A DNA stretch of 64,000 nt from Adineta steineri. Taxonomy: Eukaryota > Rotifera > Eurotatoria > Adinetida > Adinetidae. Below are positions 12,580 to 26,400 of the stretch, in pieces (the stretch's first letter is position 1; each line of letters starts with the position of its first letter). The notes below the pieces were generated by a model. That model did not search any database. It was not told where the DNA came from and was given only the letters and a program-made list of their open reading frames with translations. The position numbers were made by a program, and so were the translations under genes. The DNA lies in the NCBI GenBank assembly GCA_905250115.1, contig CAJNOI010000071.1, positions 248,001 through 312,000 of the forward strand. The letters are read 5' to 3'.

Positions 12580-13421
12580 ACGGATGTAACAGAATAAATG
12601 AGCTTCTCAGTTTTTGACATATAATACATGACTTTTTTTCAAAAGATAGTCTGTGAAATTCTTTACAAAATCTTATAAAAAGAGCTGTTCGAATGAGTAA
12701 CTATAAAATTACATGCAATCAACACTTTAAAGTACTGCTTTTTATAGTAACGAGTCTGCGCCGCTTTTTTAAGCACAAACAAAGAGAGTGAATAGGCCAT
12801 TTTGTAGTCTACAAAAAGCTCTATTAGTTGAGATAATAGGTTCTTTTTGACATACTCTAAATTTACCTGAACAAAATCTTTTTTCTATTTCGCGCCATTC
12901 TCGTCCTGAGAATCTTTCATTGAGATACATCACAATTTTAATTCCGTTGTTTCACGGAAAGTCATAACGTCTTCACTTTTATTATGAAGTAGAAGAAAAA
13001 TGTTTTCTCTATCATTTCGATGGAAACAAAATGCTGAAAAGTCGTTTTTTTTCTGCAACGCATAACGTGTATAACGAGAACTATCGATGGTTTTGACTCG
13101 TTTTCAGAGAACGTGGAGTGTTGCACCCTCACAATCCTGTTAGAAAGAGTATATATGAGAACCCAGGAAACTTGCTTTAGATTTCGGTCTCATATCTGTG
13201 TCACTAAAACAAATGAAATAATTACTTTTATAAAAAAATATACGTTTGAAGGTAGTCCATTGTGGAGCCTTGAAGTATTGATCGGATATAATTCTATAGT
13301 TACTCGATCGAAGAGCGCTTTTTATAAGATTTTGTAGAGAATTTCACGGGCTATCTTTTGAAGAAAAAAAACAAGTATATATGTCAAAAATCGAGACGTT
13401 CATCTATTCTGCCGCATCGGT
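12580..13421. mobile_element. Long-TIR non-autonomous DNA element
   Basis: The left arm, about 12580-12733, is the reverse complement of the right arm, about 13267-13421, with only scattered mismatches. Shared blocks include GTTTTTGACATATA / ATTTTTGACATATA, TTCAAAAGATAG, AAATTCT.TACAAAATC and CTTATAAAAAG followed by GTAACTATA.AATTA. The roughly 530 bp centre carries no transposase and no long credible ORF; a 74-codon frame at 13113-13337 runs into the right arm and is probably chance. I could not fix a target duplication, so the superfamily is undetermined. Confidence 0.8.
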
Positions 13422-16400
13422 TATTTTTCTAATCTTTTTCAAGTACTTTCTATTGAATGAAATATAACTTAATCTGTATTTATACATGAAGGAAATCATA
13501 AAATTCCTTTTGTTCTATATTTAAAATATAGAAAAATAAAAATAAATAGTGAATCTTTAAGAGAGACTCCATGATAATATCGAGCAATGTTCCAATATAC
13601 GAAGTACTAAACAAAAAATAACTTTTTTGTCAAGTGCCTGGATTCCGCAATGTTGTCATAAGTGCTCTCTTAAAGAGATTGTATTTTATTTTTAAAAAGA
13701 TTTATATTAACGGCATTCAAGACTAACATGCAATGTAAAAAGATTATTTATTCTATCGTATTATCATCAAAAATATTATTCTCTTAGACATATTAATAAT
13801 AATTGTCTTTAGGCATGCTTTTCTATTGACGTTTATCCTACTCAAAGATTATTAATTTATCAAATAGATGATTTTTGTTTGAAATAAAACCAGGCATATA
13901 CTTCATAAGATTTCTAGCGTTATAGGTCACGTGCATTGAAACATTTCTATCCTCTTACTAAGTTTCCGAAAGAGAAGGATACATAACTAAATTCCTTTTC
14001 AATAGAATTATTCGTTTATTGTTAAGAAAAAGATCTAACACTAGTTAATTCTGTATCTAACATTGATATATAACACGTAGTCAGATTTTTTCTTACTCTA
14101 TATTGAATGAAGAAAAGAAGAAATTGCAAGAATCTTATACTAGTTCAATGTTTAATACGACGAACTTTATGATATGAATACTAATTATGATTTAGTAGGA
14201 AAAAACACAGAACTTAATATATTCATTATTCGATAGTCTGTTCTAATAAAAAGCTCTTCTTCACAGACGTCAAACACAGTTGAAAATGCGATGTCACGAA
14301 ATATCTCCAACTGCTTTTGAAAAATAAATCATACTACAAGGGACTTTCTTTTTTTATACTTATTTATATTAACACGATATTTTTTAGTTTAATAATTAAA
14401 TACATTTTAAAAGTCTCTTTAAAGTTGGCGATACTTTAGCACAGGAAGGACATCTAAAGTATACGATATGTACTAGCCGAAAGTTATTTCAAGTACTTCG
14501 AACTTGTGTAGATAATAAAATATAGGAACAACAACAGACGTCATATTAAAAAAAAATAATCTTAGTTATTAAATAACTTTTACACTAGGATTTCTTTCTT
14601 CTTATATGTCAAAAGAGAATCTCTCGAAGTATTTAACTATGTATGGCTTTTTTTTTTAATAATAAGTAAATTTCTATGAGTTATATTTCTTAAAGTCTTT
14701 TTCTGCCAAAACATGCAAATTTTCTTAACAAGATACGAGAAAATGAGAATAAAACAAATATTAGTTATTTATTTCTAAGCCGGAAAATATCAAAATCGAA
14801 AATGTTCTTTTTTTATGTACTACTCACTTGCTCTAGACTGACTTTGGAGATACATTGAAACCTATTTTTAACAATCGTATTAACTGTTCATAAATCCAAA
14901 AAAAGCACCAAATTTTCGCTTGATCTCTAATCTGATTGATGAGTAAAAATGATATATTGATAGTACTATTGATTTCGTCTTTTATTGTTGATATACTATC
15001 CTGCTATGATCATGAATGCACTATGTTCCCATTCTTCCTTCTGCTCTTTTTTGTGTACGTTTTATAGTACGACGAATAACGAATAGAAATATTGTGAGTA
15101 AACTTTAATCTGATTTGGAGTTAAAAGTGGATCGAACAAATAAGACATAAAATATATTTATAAAGATTCATTCCCATTTGCTTATACTATTATTAGGGAT
15201 GTTACCTTATCTTTATTTTCTCAGAGTAGCTCACAAAAAGTTATGATAATATATAGCTAACTATAATATGGCATAGCATTTTTCGTATATGTCGTTTCTT
15301 GTGTGATCGTTTTGTTTTGATGATCTGGCATATGGAAATGATGATGATAAGAAGGAGCATTAATAAACGTATTCTGTCGTTATACAGGGTATTTGAATAC
15401 GTACCTATTGCATACCTTATCAAGATTTGATTATAGATAAAACACGGAATCTGAACTAACTACAAGATGTTCTTTTGTTAATCAGTCATCTTAAACTTTT
15501 ACTTTTAAACAACGATAATGTCTCACTAAAAAATATGGAGAGTAAAATAAATCTGTAATATACTGTATTAAAATAATGAATAGATTCATCCTAGCAAAAA
15601 TGAACTTTATGCTGGTAGCAACGATGAATAATTAGATTTTGATTGTACTACTATGACAAAAATATCCTTCTTCAAATTGAGACAAAGAAAAATTGGCAGA
15701 CCGTTAGTTGTCGAGTATAATTTAACAAATAATATGTCTAGTCTATATAAGTCATCATCAACATCTTGTCGTGCATATTTTCTATGAGAGAAAAAAAGTC
15801 ATCTAGGTCAAAACTATAAATATCTGTCAATTTTAGTATGAATCTAAAGAAATCTACGTACTGATAGTTAGAGATAAGTAATTTCAGAAACTATTCGAAC
15901 TCGAAAGCATTAAGTTATCAGATGCATGAGTCTATTTCAAGAAGATTCCTGCTAGAGATGAGTTTCTTCCATACTTACTACTAAAAACATTTCTATTTCT
16001 GGAATGAATAGAACGTTTTAACAATTTAGAATGTCTCTTAATCAAAAATAGAAGAAAGCCAGATCCTATATAGTTAAACGGTTTCAAATATTTTCCTATG
16101 ATCCTAATTTATTCCGACTCGTTGATCTATAATTTAGAGTCTTTATATACTTACAATAGAATTAATACCTCTTTAAAGATCAATACTAGACTAATGTCAA
16201 AAAAATATAATTTTTAATGAAATATTAATTATTATATTATAGTTTATTTGAGAATAAGGTCATTCTAAATGTATATATATTAAATACTTTAAACTAATTA
16301 TTCTTTCAAATGTCTGCGTAATAGAAAAGAATATCTAATACTCTACAAAGAACTTTTTCTCAAATAATATAAGGTCGGCATTTGCTGTATGAAAGTTACA

Positions 16401-19400
16401 GGTATACTATTGAAGAAAAAAAAAGATATTATCTTATATGTAACAGAAATACAATAGTCTCATTAATTTAAATAGAATGCTGAAGAGTATTTACATTATT
16501 ATATCCGTTAATTAAAATACGCATAGTGCGCGCATGATTTTATTATAAACAAGTATATGCATGCTCTCTTCAAAGAAATAATTAATTCTTGCATTATATA
16601 AAGATATAATTCATAGAGATATCAATAACAGAAGAAAATTTTGCTAATAATGTTCTAAATATATTTCGAATAATTTATACTAATACTTTGAATTTTGAGT
16701 AAAAGAAAATTAGCTCCTCCCAAACAACTAATGTGATAGAAAAACTGGAAAATGACGATGTAAGTATAAATCTTGGAAAATATTTTTGCTACTAATGTAT
16801 GTCACGTCAAGATTCAGTTGATTGATAATCTACATGTTATTGTTAGAAATCAAGCAAATGATAAATGTATTATGTCAAATTGACGGAAAGATAGGATTGG
16901 TTTATTATTAAAATCGTTATCGAATTTATCTATGAAATTTAGTAGGTTACAAATAAATATTTGATAGAAAAATCTAGTATCAAACAAATGAACTATATTG
17001 ATCAATTTGTTGAATTGTAAAATATATTCGAAAAAAAATGAATAAATTTAATTATCATGAAAACCTATGTAATTAAAAAGAAGACGCAGTTACTTACTGA
17101 GTTTATATCATTGGAATGAAAATATAGTTCATTCGAGAAAAACTTCTTCTTTTAATTTCTCCCACTTTGCATAGTTAATCATATTTTTTTCCTATTCTCA
17201 TGTTACCATATAACAAATGTGTTTTTTTGTATCTCACCTAAGTGGAAAAAAAAAGTTTCTATATGTCTATGAAGCGCTATAAAGAAGCTGTTGTAGAATA
17301 AAGTTCATATACAATGAAAAATGTTTTCAACATTCTAATCAGATGATTACTCGATTCCCTAGACTTTCATTTTTATAGATCAGAGAATTGTTCTCGATAG
17401 ATTGCATGTTTTTTCTGTCAAGTACATTTTCAATAAACTTGACTTGAAATATATGTTTTTTTTCTATTGTAAAGTTGACATACTGATAAATTATATCGAA
17501 TCTATAATAATGTTCAATAATGGAAGTACCTCTGTAATTTAAAACAATATAAATAATAAATTCTATAACAATGGAAACTTGTTAAAAATATGACTTTTTT
17601 TGATATAACTGGTCGATTATACAGATCAGAAGGGCCGTATTTATCAATATTTTATTACAATGATAGAATACTCAAAAAAGATATCTTTCAAATTGTCGCA
17701 TAAATAACTGTACTAAAACGAAAATATTCAAGACTTCTCTATTAGTTAGAAGTCTATCGAAATTATTCCTACGAACAATCCAAAAAGTATCTGTTCGATC
17801 TATAAGTTGATTTATATGTGACAGCATTTATTTGACATAAATGCTATTCTAAATCAGATATATAGTCTTAAGAAAAACACATGCGTACATAAATCATGAT
17901 GGTCGTACTGAGATTTTACATTGAAAACCTGTTACAAATGTGTTCGGTTAGTTATATCTTACTGTAAAGTTGAGTTGTGTTAAATGAAATATATAGTGAC
18001 TGGTAATTTTTTTCCTAGACAATGAATGCATACGAGAATCTCTGAAATAGATTTTGTCTTTATTGTAAAGGAAGAAATATTTTTTGGCTGTTATATTTCT
18101 CTGTGTCAATATAAAACGGAACAATTTATTAACATAAATATGAAGATTTTACTAAAAACTCATTATACTGGACGTGACATATTGTCGATATGTAGATATA
18201 TATGCGTTAGGAACGCTCTCTTCTTAAATATTTATAAATATAAGCTCGGCCACCTTATGTTTATTACGTTATGCGAATATTTCAGAGAATAATTCACGAA
18301 TAAAGCGTGACATAGAACATTTTAGAATAATTAAGAAAAAAAAATCTTCTTACTGTAGTTGATTGTAATAAATGAATTTTAATTGAAAAATACAATAGTG
18401 ATCTCAGTCATGGAACTAAAAATAACTAATTATATACTGATCTGTTCGTATGTAACCGGGTACTAGATATGCGAATGTGTATTAAAAAGAAGACGTATTA
18501 CAAAAAACAAAATGAAGATTAAAGAACTAGAATAGAAAAACAAATCTATCTAAGAAAAGATTAGTTAATCTTCTGTGACTATGTCTGAAGGGCAAATAGA
18601 ATGCAAAAGGATTCATAGATAATATACTAGAAGAAAGAAGTAAAAGAATTCCCATTAAAAATAAGAAAGCACTAAAAAAGTCCTTTTTTTGAGTTAATAT
18701 AAAATGTCAAGATAGCAGATTGAATATGAATGCATATACTCTCAAGAAACTAATTGAATACAATATGATCATAGTTTTTATATTTCTACCGCTCGATACA
18801 TTCGTTGAAACATTATAATAAAACTATGACATTAGTAGCAGATAGAATGACGACCTTAGGTAAGAAAGGAAATGAATTTGTTTTAAATAATTATTTTATA
18901 ATTTATAAGACTGGTTATTGCATACGCTATTTTTATCATTACTTTGTCATTTAATGATATAAGTTAGACAGTAAAGATGACATGTATTCATAGCAATAAA
19001 TAAATGTCAGGAGGATTTTTTCTTACGTAAAGATTATAAATTATTAGGATGAATAAATTTATGTATGGTTAAAGAATTGAAACATTTTATTGAGAATGCA
19101 TTTATGAGAAAGAAAAGAAATTAATTCTTTTAATAAACATTATAATATTTATTACAGTTTTATTTTTTAATCTGACGTGTATTCTTTACTTGCTCTTTTG
19201 TGAAAAATAGAGTCAAGATTTTAGCTTATGCATGTTTTTGTCTGTACTCACCCATGTGTATATTCTGATTATAAGTTCGTTTTACTACCTTCTCACTTCC
19301 AGATCGAGTTTTTAAATAAAAGCAATCTCATCAACACAAGAGAGGCTAGGCGATTGATTCAGACATCTTGGTGAAGCTGCTGAAAATAGAACTTAAATAA

Positions 19401-19554
19401 AAATATGCTCTTGCTGAGTGCATCGTTATTTTTAGTAAGAAGAAAGTATCATTAAAATAAAGTGATATAAAATATTACCATTGTTATAAAATAAACACGA
19501 ACACACAATAAGCATTTTTATTGAATAAAAGAATAGACATATATGCTATTAAGT
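13422..19554. other. Long gene-free region
   Basis: About 6 kb with no frame that reads like protein and no recognisable domain on either strand. Frames of 60-90 codons at 15241-15423 (minus) and 18026-18292 (plus) have noise-like composition. Apart from a small imperfect inverted repeat at 13551-13680 I see only AT-rich unique-looking DNA. Distal regulatory DNA, decayed genes or an uncaptured non-coding RNA are all possible. Confidence 0.5.
13551..13680. repeat. Small imperfect inverted repeat
   Basis: The left end, GAATCTTTAAGAGAG, pairs with the right end, CTCTCTTAAAGAGATT. Weaker pairing continues about 25 bases inward, for example ATGATAATAT against TTGTCAT. The total span is about 130 bp. 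It may be a tiny foldback or MITE relic. No target duplication was identified. Confidence 0.4.
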
Positions 19555-19839
19555 TTAAAGATTTTTTGGTCCTCGCTGAATTGGAGTAGGTGTAATTGGA
19601 ATACCAGTTAAATCAGATTGTATATCTATTGATGGACGTATTTTTTGCATTGAAGAATTTGCTCTTGGCGGTATTCTATAAATCATTAAATCTAAACTTT
19701 GTGCACTACGAATTGTTGATTGATTTAAAGCGAGACATCGTCCAATTAGGCCAATAAGAAAAATTATGCCAATAAAAATAAATGCTAGAATTGATGCTGT
19801 TGGAACAAAATCATATCTTGTTTCCGATGGTAGAGTCAT
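19555..19839 (-). CDS. Small single-pass membrane protein, hypothetical
   Basis: A single-exon frame of 94 residues. It has a short polar N-terminus (MTLPSETRYDFVPTAS), one strong transmembrane helix (ILAFIFIGIIFLIGLIG) and a polar, proline-containing C-terminal tail (IYRIPPRANSSMQ, then TGIPITPTPIQRGPKNL). Amino-acid composition is balanced and unlike the Phe/Ile/Asn/Lys-heavy noise frames nearby, which is why I list it. It lies alone in a gene-poor region. It could instead be the last exon of a longer gene, with an exon joining upstream of 19839. No family recognised. Confidence 0.45.
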   Translation of the reverse strand: MTLPSETRYDFVPTASILAFIFIGIIFLIGLIGRCLALNQSTIRSAQSLDLMIYRIPPRANSSMQKIRPSIDIQSDLTGIPITPTPIQRGPKNL

Positions 19840-21365
19840 ATGTATATTAGAAAGATATACAATCTTTTTTTTTTTGATTCCATCAGTTATATTTTTACTC
19901 TCTATACGTCATACATTACAAATAATCTCTGGTTTTACTCAAGTGTCATGCACATCATTGAATATTCAATTATGAAAGTATATATGAGATTCTATTAGAA
20001 GAATAATAAACTAATATCTGCTTTCTTTTAATTATGAAGTATTAAATTACAAAAAGGTTAGGCAATAGAATAAGAAATGAACATTCATCTATTCAATTTT
20101 TAGCTTTTTCTATTATGACGCACGTGAATAGAATAAAAAGAGTGTTTGTTTATGAAATATTCAATTCCGAGAAGTAGAATCTATGAAAAATATTGTTCGG
20201 TTTTGAAAACGATATCTTATCAAAAAAATTAAAATTTCGACCACTACCATTTGATATTGTGTTTGAAACTGTTAGTAACATAAGTTCTATGTCATCTTGA
20301 ATCTTATCCATTATAACTTCGTTTATATAATTATCTTTATTAACATATTCAATAATTTATACAGGTCAAAAAAACCTCTATCTTGAAGCGATGTTCTCCA
20401 AACTTGCTTCATTATAATAGCCCTAAGAAAACAATGATATTGTATTAAATTAGAAGGTAATATAGAGACCTTAAATCTAGACAAATATTATAACTCGAAA
20501 AATATTTTAATAAAAGTATGAATTTCCGATTCTGAGCCCTCTGGGTACAAAGACTAGACTGTTACAAATAAACTATTTCCTATAAAACAGAGTATTTGAT
20601 TAGGTGAAATATGTACCGAAATTGCATTTATTCTATTCTATATATATACAATTATATGACTTGTTCGTGAAGAAAGTACATGTTTGAGTCCTTTTGAAAA
20701 TTTATATTTGACAGTTCTGCACATTTTTTTGTCCTCATTTAATTTAAATTTCAAGGGTTTCTCTTATATACTCTGTCATGTCTAAAGATCAAAATAATAT
20801 ACCAAAGAATGTTGACTATTTCTTGAATTAACATCTCTTGTAAATGTCGAAAAGTAAATCGTGTTCAACAACTCATTTATTTTATTCAGTTCTCATCTTG
20901 AGAGAAAAAAAAGTAATTATCATCATATATGATAAGGATGAATACGGTTATATTAAACAAAATAATGATCGATTATATGAGAAGACAAGAAAATCTTAGA
21001 GGTTTAATTCATTGGATATCTAAATCAGAAATGAAATCTACGTTCGTAATTATTATAATAGATCTAAAATTGTTTCTCGATATAAAGTCCATTAGATCGA
21101 GTGAACAAGGATTTTCGATTAGCGTCAATCATCTTTTCTACAAAAGCGAACTAATGTTATTCAATATATTCTTCATAAGTAAATGCGTACAGCTTCTGAT
21201 GTATATAATCTTATTTATATATATATCCAAAAAAAATTTATTTCATAATAACAAAACAAAAGCCATGCATTATTTGAGAACATTATTATCTTTTTTTGCA
21301 TAAAAAAAGTTGGAAGATAAAAAAACACGTATAAAATGAGATTCTAACATTCTCGTATCTTCTAT
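19840..21365. other. Gene-free spacer with one doubtful ORF
   Basis: No recognisable gene. A 124-codon frame at 20929-21303 is the longest here. Its product is dominated by Ile, Leu, Lys and Phe, has no motif, and no splice partner was seen, so I regard it as chance. Confidence 0.45.
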
Positions 21366-22133
21366 TTAAAATAAAAGACATGAAGGTTTGGAAACTTTCG
21401 TTGTTTTAGGTGATAGTACAGCACGAACAGCATCATCAAATACCTTAAAATAAATTTCGAAAAATTAAAATCAAATAGATTTCTTAATATTCAACAAACC
21501 TGTTTAAGACCTTTTTGTGTTAATGCTGAACATTCAACATATTTAAAAGCTCGAATTTTTTTACATAAACGTAGTCCTTGTTCACGTTTAATTGGCTGAA
21601 GATTTTGTTTTTGTAACAAATTAACAAATTCTCGATCTTCGCGTAAATCAATTTTTGTACCTAAACAAAATCATCAGCTTTTATTTTCATAATAAAACTT
21701 TTTCTAACCACATAAAATAACTGGTTTATCTGGACAATGATGTCGAATTTCTGGCATCCATTTATTTGTTATATTTGTAAATGATGTTGGACTAATTACA
21801 CTGAAACAAAGTACAAAGACATCGGTTTGAGGATATGACAATGGTCGTAGTCGATCATAATCTTCTTGACCAGCTGTATCCCATAAACCAAGTGATACTT
21901 TAACATTATCAGCAATCATATTCGATGTATAATTATCAAAACTATAATAAAGATAAAAACAAAATTTGTTAACAAGAATATCAATTATATAATCCATACA
22001 CTGTTGGAATATATTCTTCAGGAAATGTATTACTTGTAAATGAGATTAACATACAAGTTTTACCAACAGTACCATCTCCGACAATAACTAATTTAATTGG
22101 TACACTTTGATAAGGATTGAATTTATTTGCCAT
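21366..22133 (-). CDS. Rac-like Rho-family small GTPase
   Basis: Membrane-anchored molecular switch controlling actin and cell polarity. Four exons (22000-22133, 21709-21941, 21500-21660, 21366-21443) give 606 nt and 201 residues. Motifs in order: P-loop GDGTVGKTC, switch I EEYIPTVFDNY, switch [23 protein letters not shown], guanine-specificity [19 protein letters not shown], and a C-terminal CLLF CAAX box whose final Phe favours geranylgeranylation. The Rac/Cdc42 class is clear from the [13 protein letters not shown] and ECSALTQ wording. Compared with classical Rac1 it has about seven extra N-terminal residues, Thr instead of Ala in the P-loop (GDGTVG), and a hypervariable tail with few basic residues (TTKVSKPS). 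Nucleotide-binding residues look intact. Confidence 0.93.
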
Positions 22134-23491
22134 CAACACAATAATTACTTTCTTTCTTGATACCCGATGCCAATAGCAATGCTCAAAGGAAGGATGTATC
22201 GATTATAGCTAAAGGAAAGGTCGGGTAAAGTTCGATGAAAAAAAAATTTCTTCTTTTTTTTGATTTTCTTGATTGACAAGTTTAGATATATGGATAAAAT
22301 GACTACCAATGAAATAGAAAGTTGATTCTAAAATAGTAAAAATTAAATAAATACAAAATATTTAAAGAGGTTCGATTTGTTATTTTTCATTGGTTAGAAA
22401 TTAACCAATAGTATGCATCGAGGGTCATCTGAGTTAATCGGCAGCTGGTGTAATGGTAATTAATCTTAGATTTTCTTTGCGAATATTTTTTTATTCAAAA
22501 AAGATTTTAAAAATTTTTTTTTTCGTATTTTTATTGTATAGTTTAGGGTTCAACAAAATGATTAAGTGTCACTGTTTTATTATAAAGAGATAAAGACTAT
22601 CATCGCAATTTAATTAAGTTCTTGCATAATTATGAGATTTAGGTGTGAAAACCTTGACAAGAGTGAATAAAATACCAGAATAGTTTGAAATGAGAAATAA
22701 TTAACGAAGATAGTCTTAGAAAATATTATTTTTTTTGATAAATTGAAATTCGGGAATGAGTCATAGCTATACACATATATCAGATATATTTTCGTAATAT
22801 CAACTCGTGACACTTTGAAAAACTGATAGGTTAGTAGTATAATAATTTTTGAACAGCTATTTCTTTATCAGAGGTTGTTTCATCAGATTAATTTTTTAGT
22901 TGGACTGAGTTTTTAGCTTGAATTTATTTATCTTAACAGAGATAAAAAAAATCTTTGAAGTTGGTAAGTTACGCAAGAAGCAGATATTGAAATTTCCAAT
23001 TTAATTTTTTAGAAGATTTACCTTCTTGTAAGTGCAAAATAATAATATGCTAATCATATCTAAACAAAGGTTAAACTTTTATTTAGTTTATTGTACGCCA
23101 TTATTTTTCCTTTTAGTTGCGAATAGATAAGAAAGTAAGAGTTTTTTAAGTTATTCTCACATCATTTGATATTATATGTCGTTGTGTTATTCATATACAT
23201 ATGCACAATTAATATAGCTGTAATCGAATGAATTTTTTATAAAAATCGGTCCGTTCTTTTTATCACAATGAAGGAGTTGTCTTAGCATATGAATGTCAGT
23301 TTATCCGATTTGTAACACATTTTCCTATAGTTGAGATGATTTCGTAGAGAAGCATTTCTTGAATAATTTACCGTTTGTTTCTATTTAAAATAAAATACCA
23401 TATAAATAATAATAGAAAGAATATCGACATTACATAACTGTTATTCTTTTTTATTAATGTATCATTTTTTCTCTTTTAGATTTTTAATAAT
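22134..23491. other. Intergenic region between divergent Rac-like gene and ATG9
   Basis: About 1.3 kb that should contain both promoters. No coding segment is seen. At 23478-23480 an intron-type acceptor (CTCTTTTAG) precedes the ATG9 start by 12 bases and could be a trans-splice or 5'UTR-intron site. Confidence 0.45.
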
Positions 23492-26400
23492 ATGGAATAT
23501 CGACCAGTTAATAATGAAGAAAATGATACATTTGAAGGTCAAGATCAAACATTATCTCCATATATGCAATTTGAAACACAAGATGAAAATACCCATGAAA
23601 AACGTATAGAAAAATAAATCTAAACTATTTTTAATTTTAGTTGTTGTTTTAATTTTAGAATCAAAATGGAGTCATCAGAAAGATCTTGACGATTTTTTTG
23701 TTCGAATATATCAATATCATCAAAAACACGGATTTTTTTGTATAGTTCTTTCAGAAATTTTCGGCCTTATGTATGTAAAACTTGTAAATTAATTATTTTT
23801 ATTAACGTTTTTTTCTTTTTAATTATAGACAATTTATATTTATCGTTTCATTTACGACTCTTATTGTTCAATGTGTTGATTATCCACTTCTATTTCGTTC
23901 AACACCATTTGCAAGAAATATAACTAATAAAATACAAATAAATCAAGTCATTCAATCACCTAAACAATGTCTTCATCAGTAATTTTTACAAAAAAATCAT
24001 TATTATTATTTCTAATCTTTTTTAGTATGCATTTAATTACATCATTATGTCTTATACTTTCAATCATTTATTGGCTTTATCGCTTATGTCGTGCGCTATA
24101 TAATCTACTTTCCTATTTCAATATTCGAGCGTTTTATACTCAAGCGTTGGATATAAAACCGGTTTGAAATAATTAATTCGATTAATAGATAATTATTAGA
24201 ATTTTATATTTAGAACGATCTACCAAATATGACATGGCATGAAGTACAACAACGGTTATTAATCGCACAACGAACACATCATTTATGTATACATAAATCA
24301 ACTTTAACAGAATTAGATATTCATAATCGATTATTACGCTTTAAAAATTATGAAGTTGCACTAGTAAACAAAGGAATTTTACCACCAAAATTACATTTAC
24401 CTATTATTGGTGATATGTAAGTTTGAGATGATATGACTTAATATATTTATACATATAATTTTTAACTAGAATTTCATTTACAAGTGGTTTCAAATTTAAT
24501 CTACGTTTAATTCTTTTTTGTAAGTAATTCTTTTTGTAGTGGCTATAATAAGTTTGGATAGATATGAGTAAGGTTTCGATCATCCGAAACCGCTTTTCGT
24601 TTCCTAAAATCTTCCATCTTTTACAATCCGAATCTATATTTTAGAACTTTCTTACGAAAGAATGAAGATTTGTAAAATATAGACTCTTGTATCGAATATG
24701 ACATTTGGTGCACATGTATGAAAAAATTATTTTTCTCATTTAAATAATATTCAAATGAGAAATAAGTATGAGACATGCAGCTGTCTTCTTGTTCCATTCT
24801 ATCACTCAAGTGAATAAATGATCTATAATTTTTGCATAGTACCTATCATCAATGTTTATATATTTGATAAAAAGACCAAAGATGATTTTAATATTCTGAT
24901 ATATTGTACTCAGCTAATATATTAAATAATTCAATAGGGGGTCCATATTCACCATTTGATCAACGATGGCACCTTCGACAAGAATATAAAATTCATAGTC
25001 AACGTGAAGCATTAGCTCGACAGTATGTTTTATCTATTGATTACTTCTTTACATATGAAATTCTTTAGGTTATCACGTTTTATTCTTCTCTATGGTGTTG
25101 CTAATCTTCTTCTTTCACCATTTATATTCATTTGGCAAGTATTAAATCTATTCTATGGTTATACTGAGGTAAACAAACACAATAATGTTACAAATGAAAT
25201 ATTTTTTCTTATTTTTAATTAAATTTTCAGCTTGTTCGACGTGAACCAGGTGTATTAGGTAGCCGTCGTTGGAGTAATTATGGTCGACTTTATTTACGTC
25301 ATTTTAATGAACTTGATCATTCATTAAATCAACGTTTAAATTGTGGTTATAAACCAGCAATGAGTTATATGTCATCATTTGTTAATTATAGTATTGTTGA
25401 AATAGCAAAGTACGAATATTTTTTTTTTCGTTTTGTTATTTTTAATTAATTATTATTTTATTTTTATCTTCTAGATTTGTTAGTTTTACATCCGGTGCTA
25501 TATTAGCTGTTTTAATTATATTAACAATTTATGATGAAGATGTTCTTAATGTTGAACATATGTTAACATTAATGACTGGTCTAGGAGTTGTACTTGGTAT
25601 TTGTCGATCTTTAATACCAGATGAAGTAAAAATAAACTTTAATGTATTAAAAAAAGATTCATTTTTTTCCTACATAACAGAATGCTGTATTTGATCCAGA
25701 ACAAATGTTACAACTTGTTCTTGCACAAGTTCATTATCAACCTGATTCATGGAAAGATCATGCACATACAGATTATGTTCAAGCTGAATTTGGACAAATG
25801 TTTCAATTAAAATATGTAAATTTTCGAAGAATAAATTTTTATTTTTTTCTATCTTATTTTTATAATTATAGGTTTATTTTCTTGAAGAACTTCTTAGTCC
25901 ATTCATAACACCAATAATTTTATGTTTTCAATTACGTCGAAAATCTTTACAAATTATCGATTTCTTAAGAAATTATACTGTAGATGTACAAGGTGTTGGA
26001 GATGTTTGCAGTTTTGCACAATTAGATATTGGCAAGCATGGAAATATGAAAGTAAGGAAAAAGAAACAAAACGATGTAATCTGATTTAACAAAAAATTTC
26101 TTTTAGTGGTTTGTACCAATACGTGCAAAACAAAATGATGGTGGAATAACAAATGATGGTAAACTTGAATTATCATTAATGCATTTTCATCACACAAATC
26201 CTAAATGGCAAATGCCAAAACAATGCGAAGTTTATTTAGAAAAAATACAAGAACGAGGTACGAAAATTTCTATGTAATTTTAGTTTTCTTATTAATATTA
26301 ATTTAGCTGTGGAAAGTATGCAAACATCATCGATGCTTCAACAATCACTCGGTCAAATGCAAAGAAGTTTCTACAGTGATCCACAATGTAAGATTTCAAA

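Noticed and set aside
13113-13337. 74-codon frame inside the 12.6 kb long-TIR element as a possible transposase fragment
   Set aside because: It overlaps the right inverted arm and shows no DDE/D or other transposase motif.
20929-21303. 124-codon plus-strand frame upstream of Rac
   Set aside because: Composition is noise-like (Ile, Leu, Lys, Phe), there is no motif, and it occurs in otherwise non-coding AT-rich DNA.
22450-22555. tRNA-like A box (TGGTGTAATGG) and a weak GGTTCAAC downstream
   Set aside because: The B-box-like match is poor, the spacing is about 90 bases, and no acceptor stem or cloverleaf can be formed.
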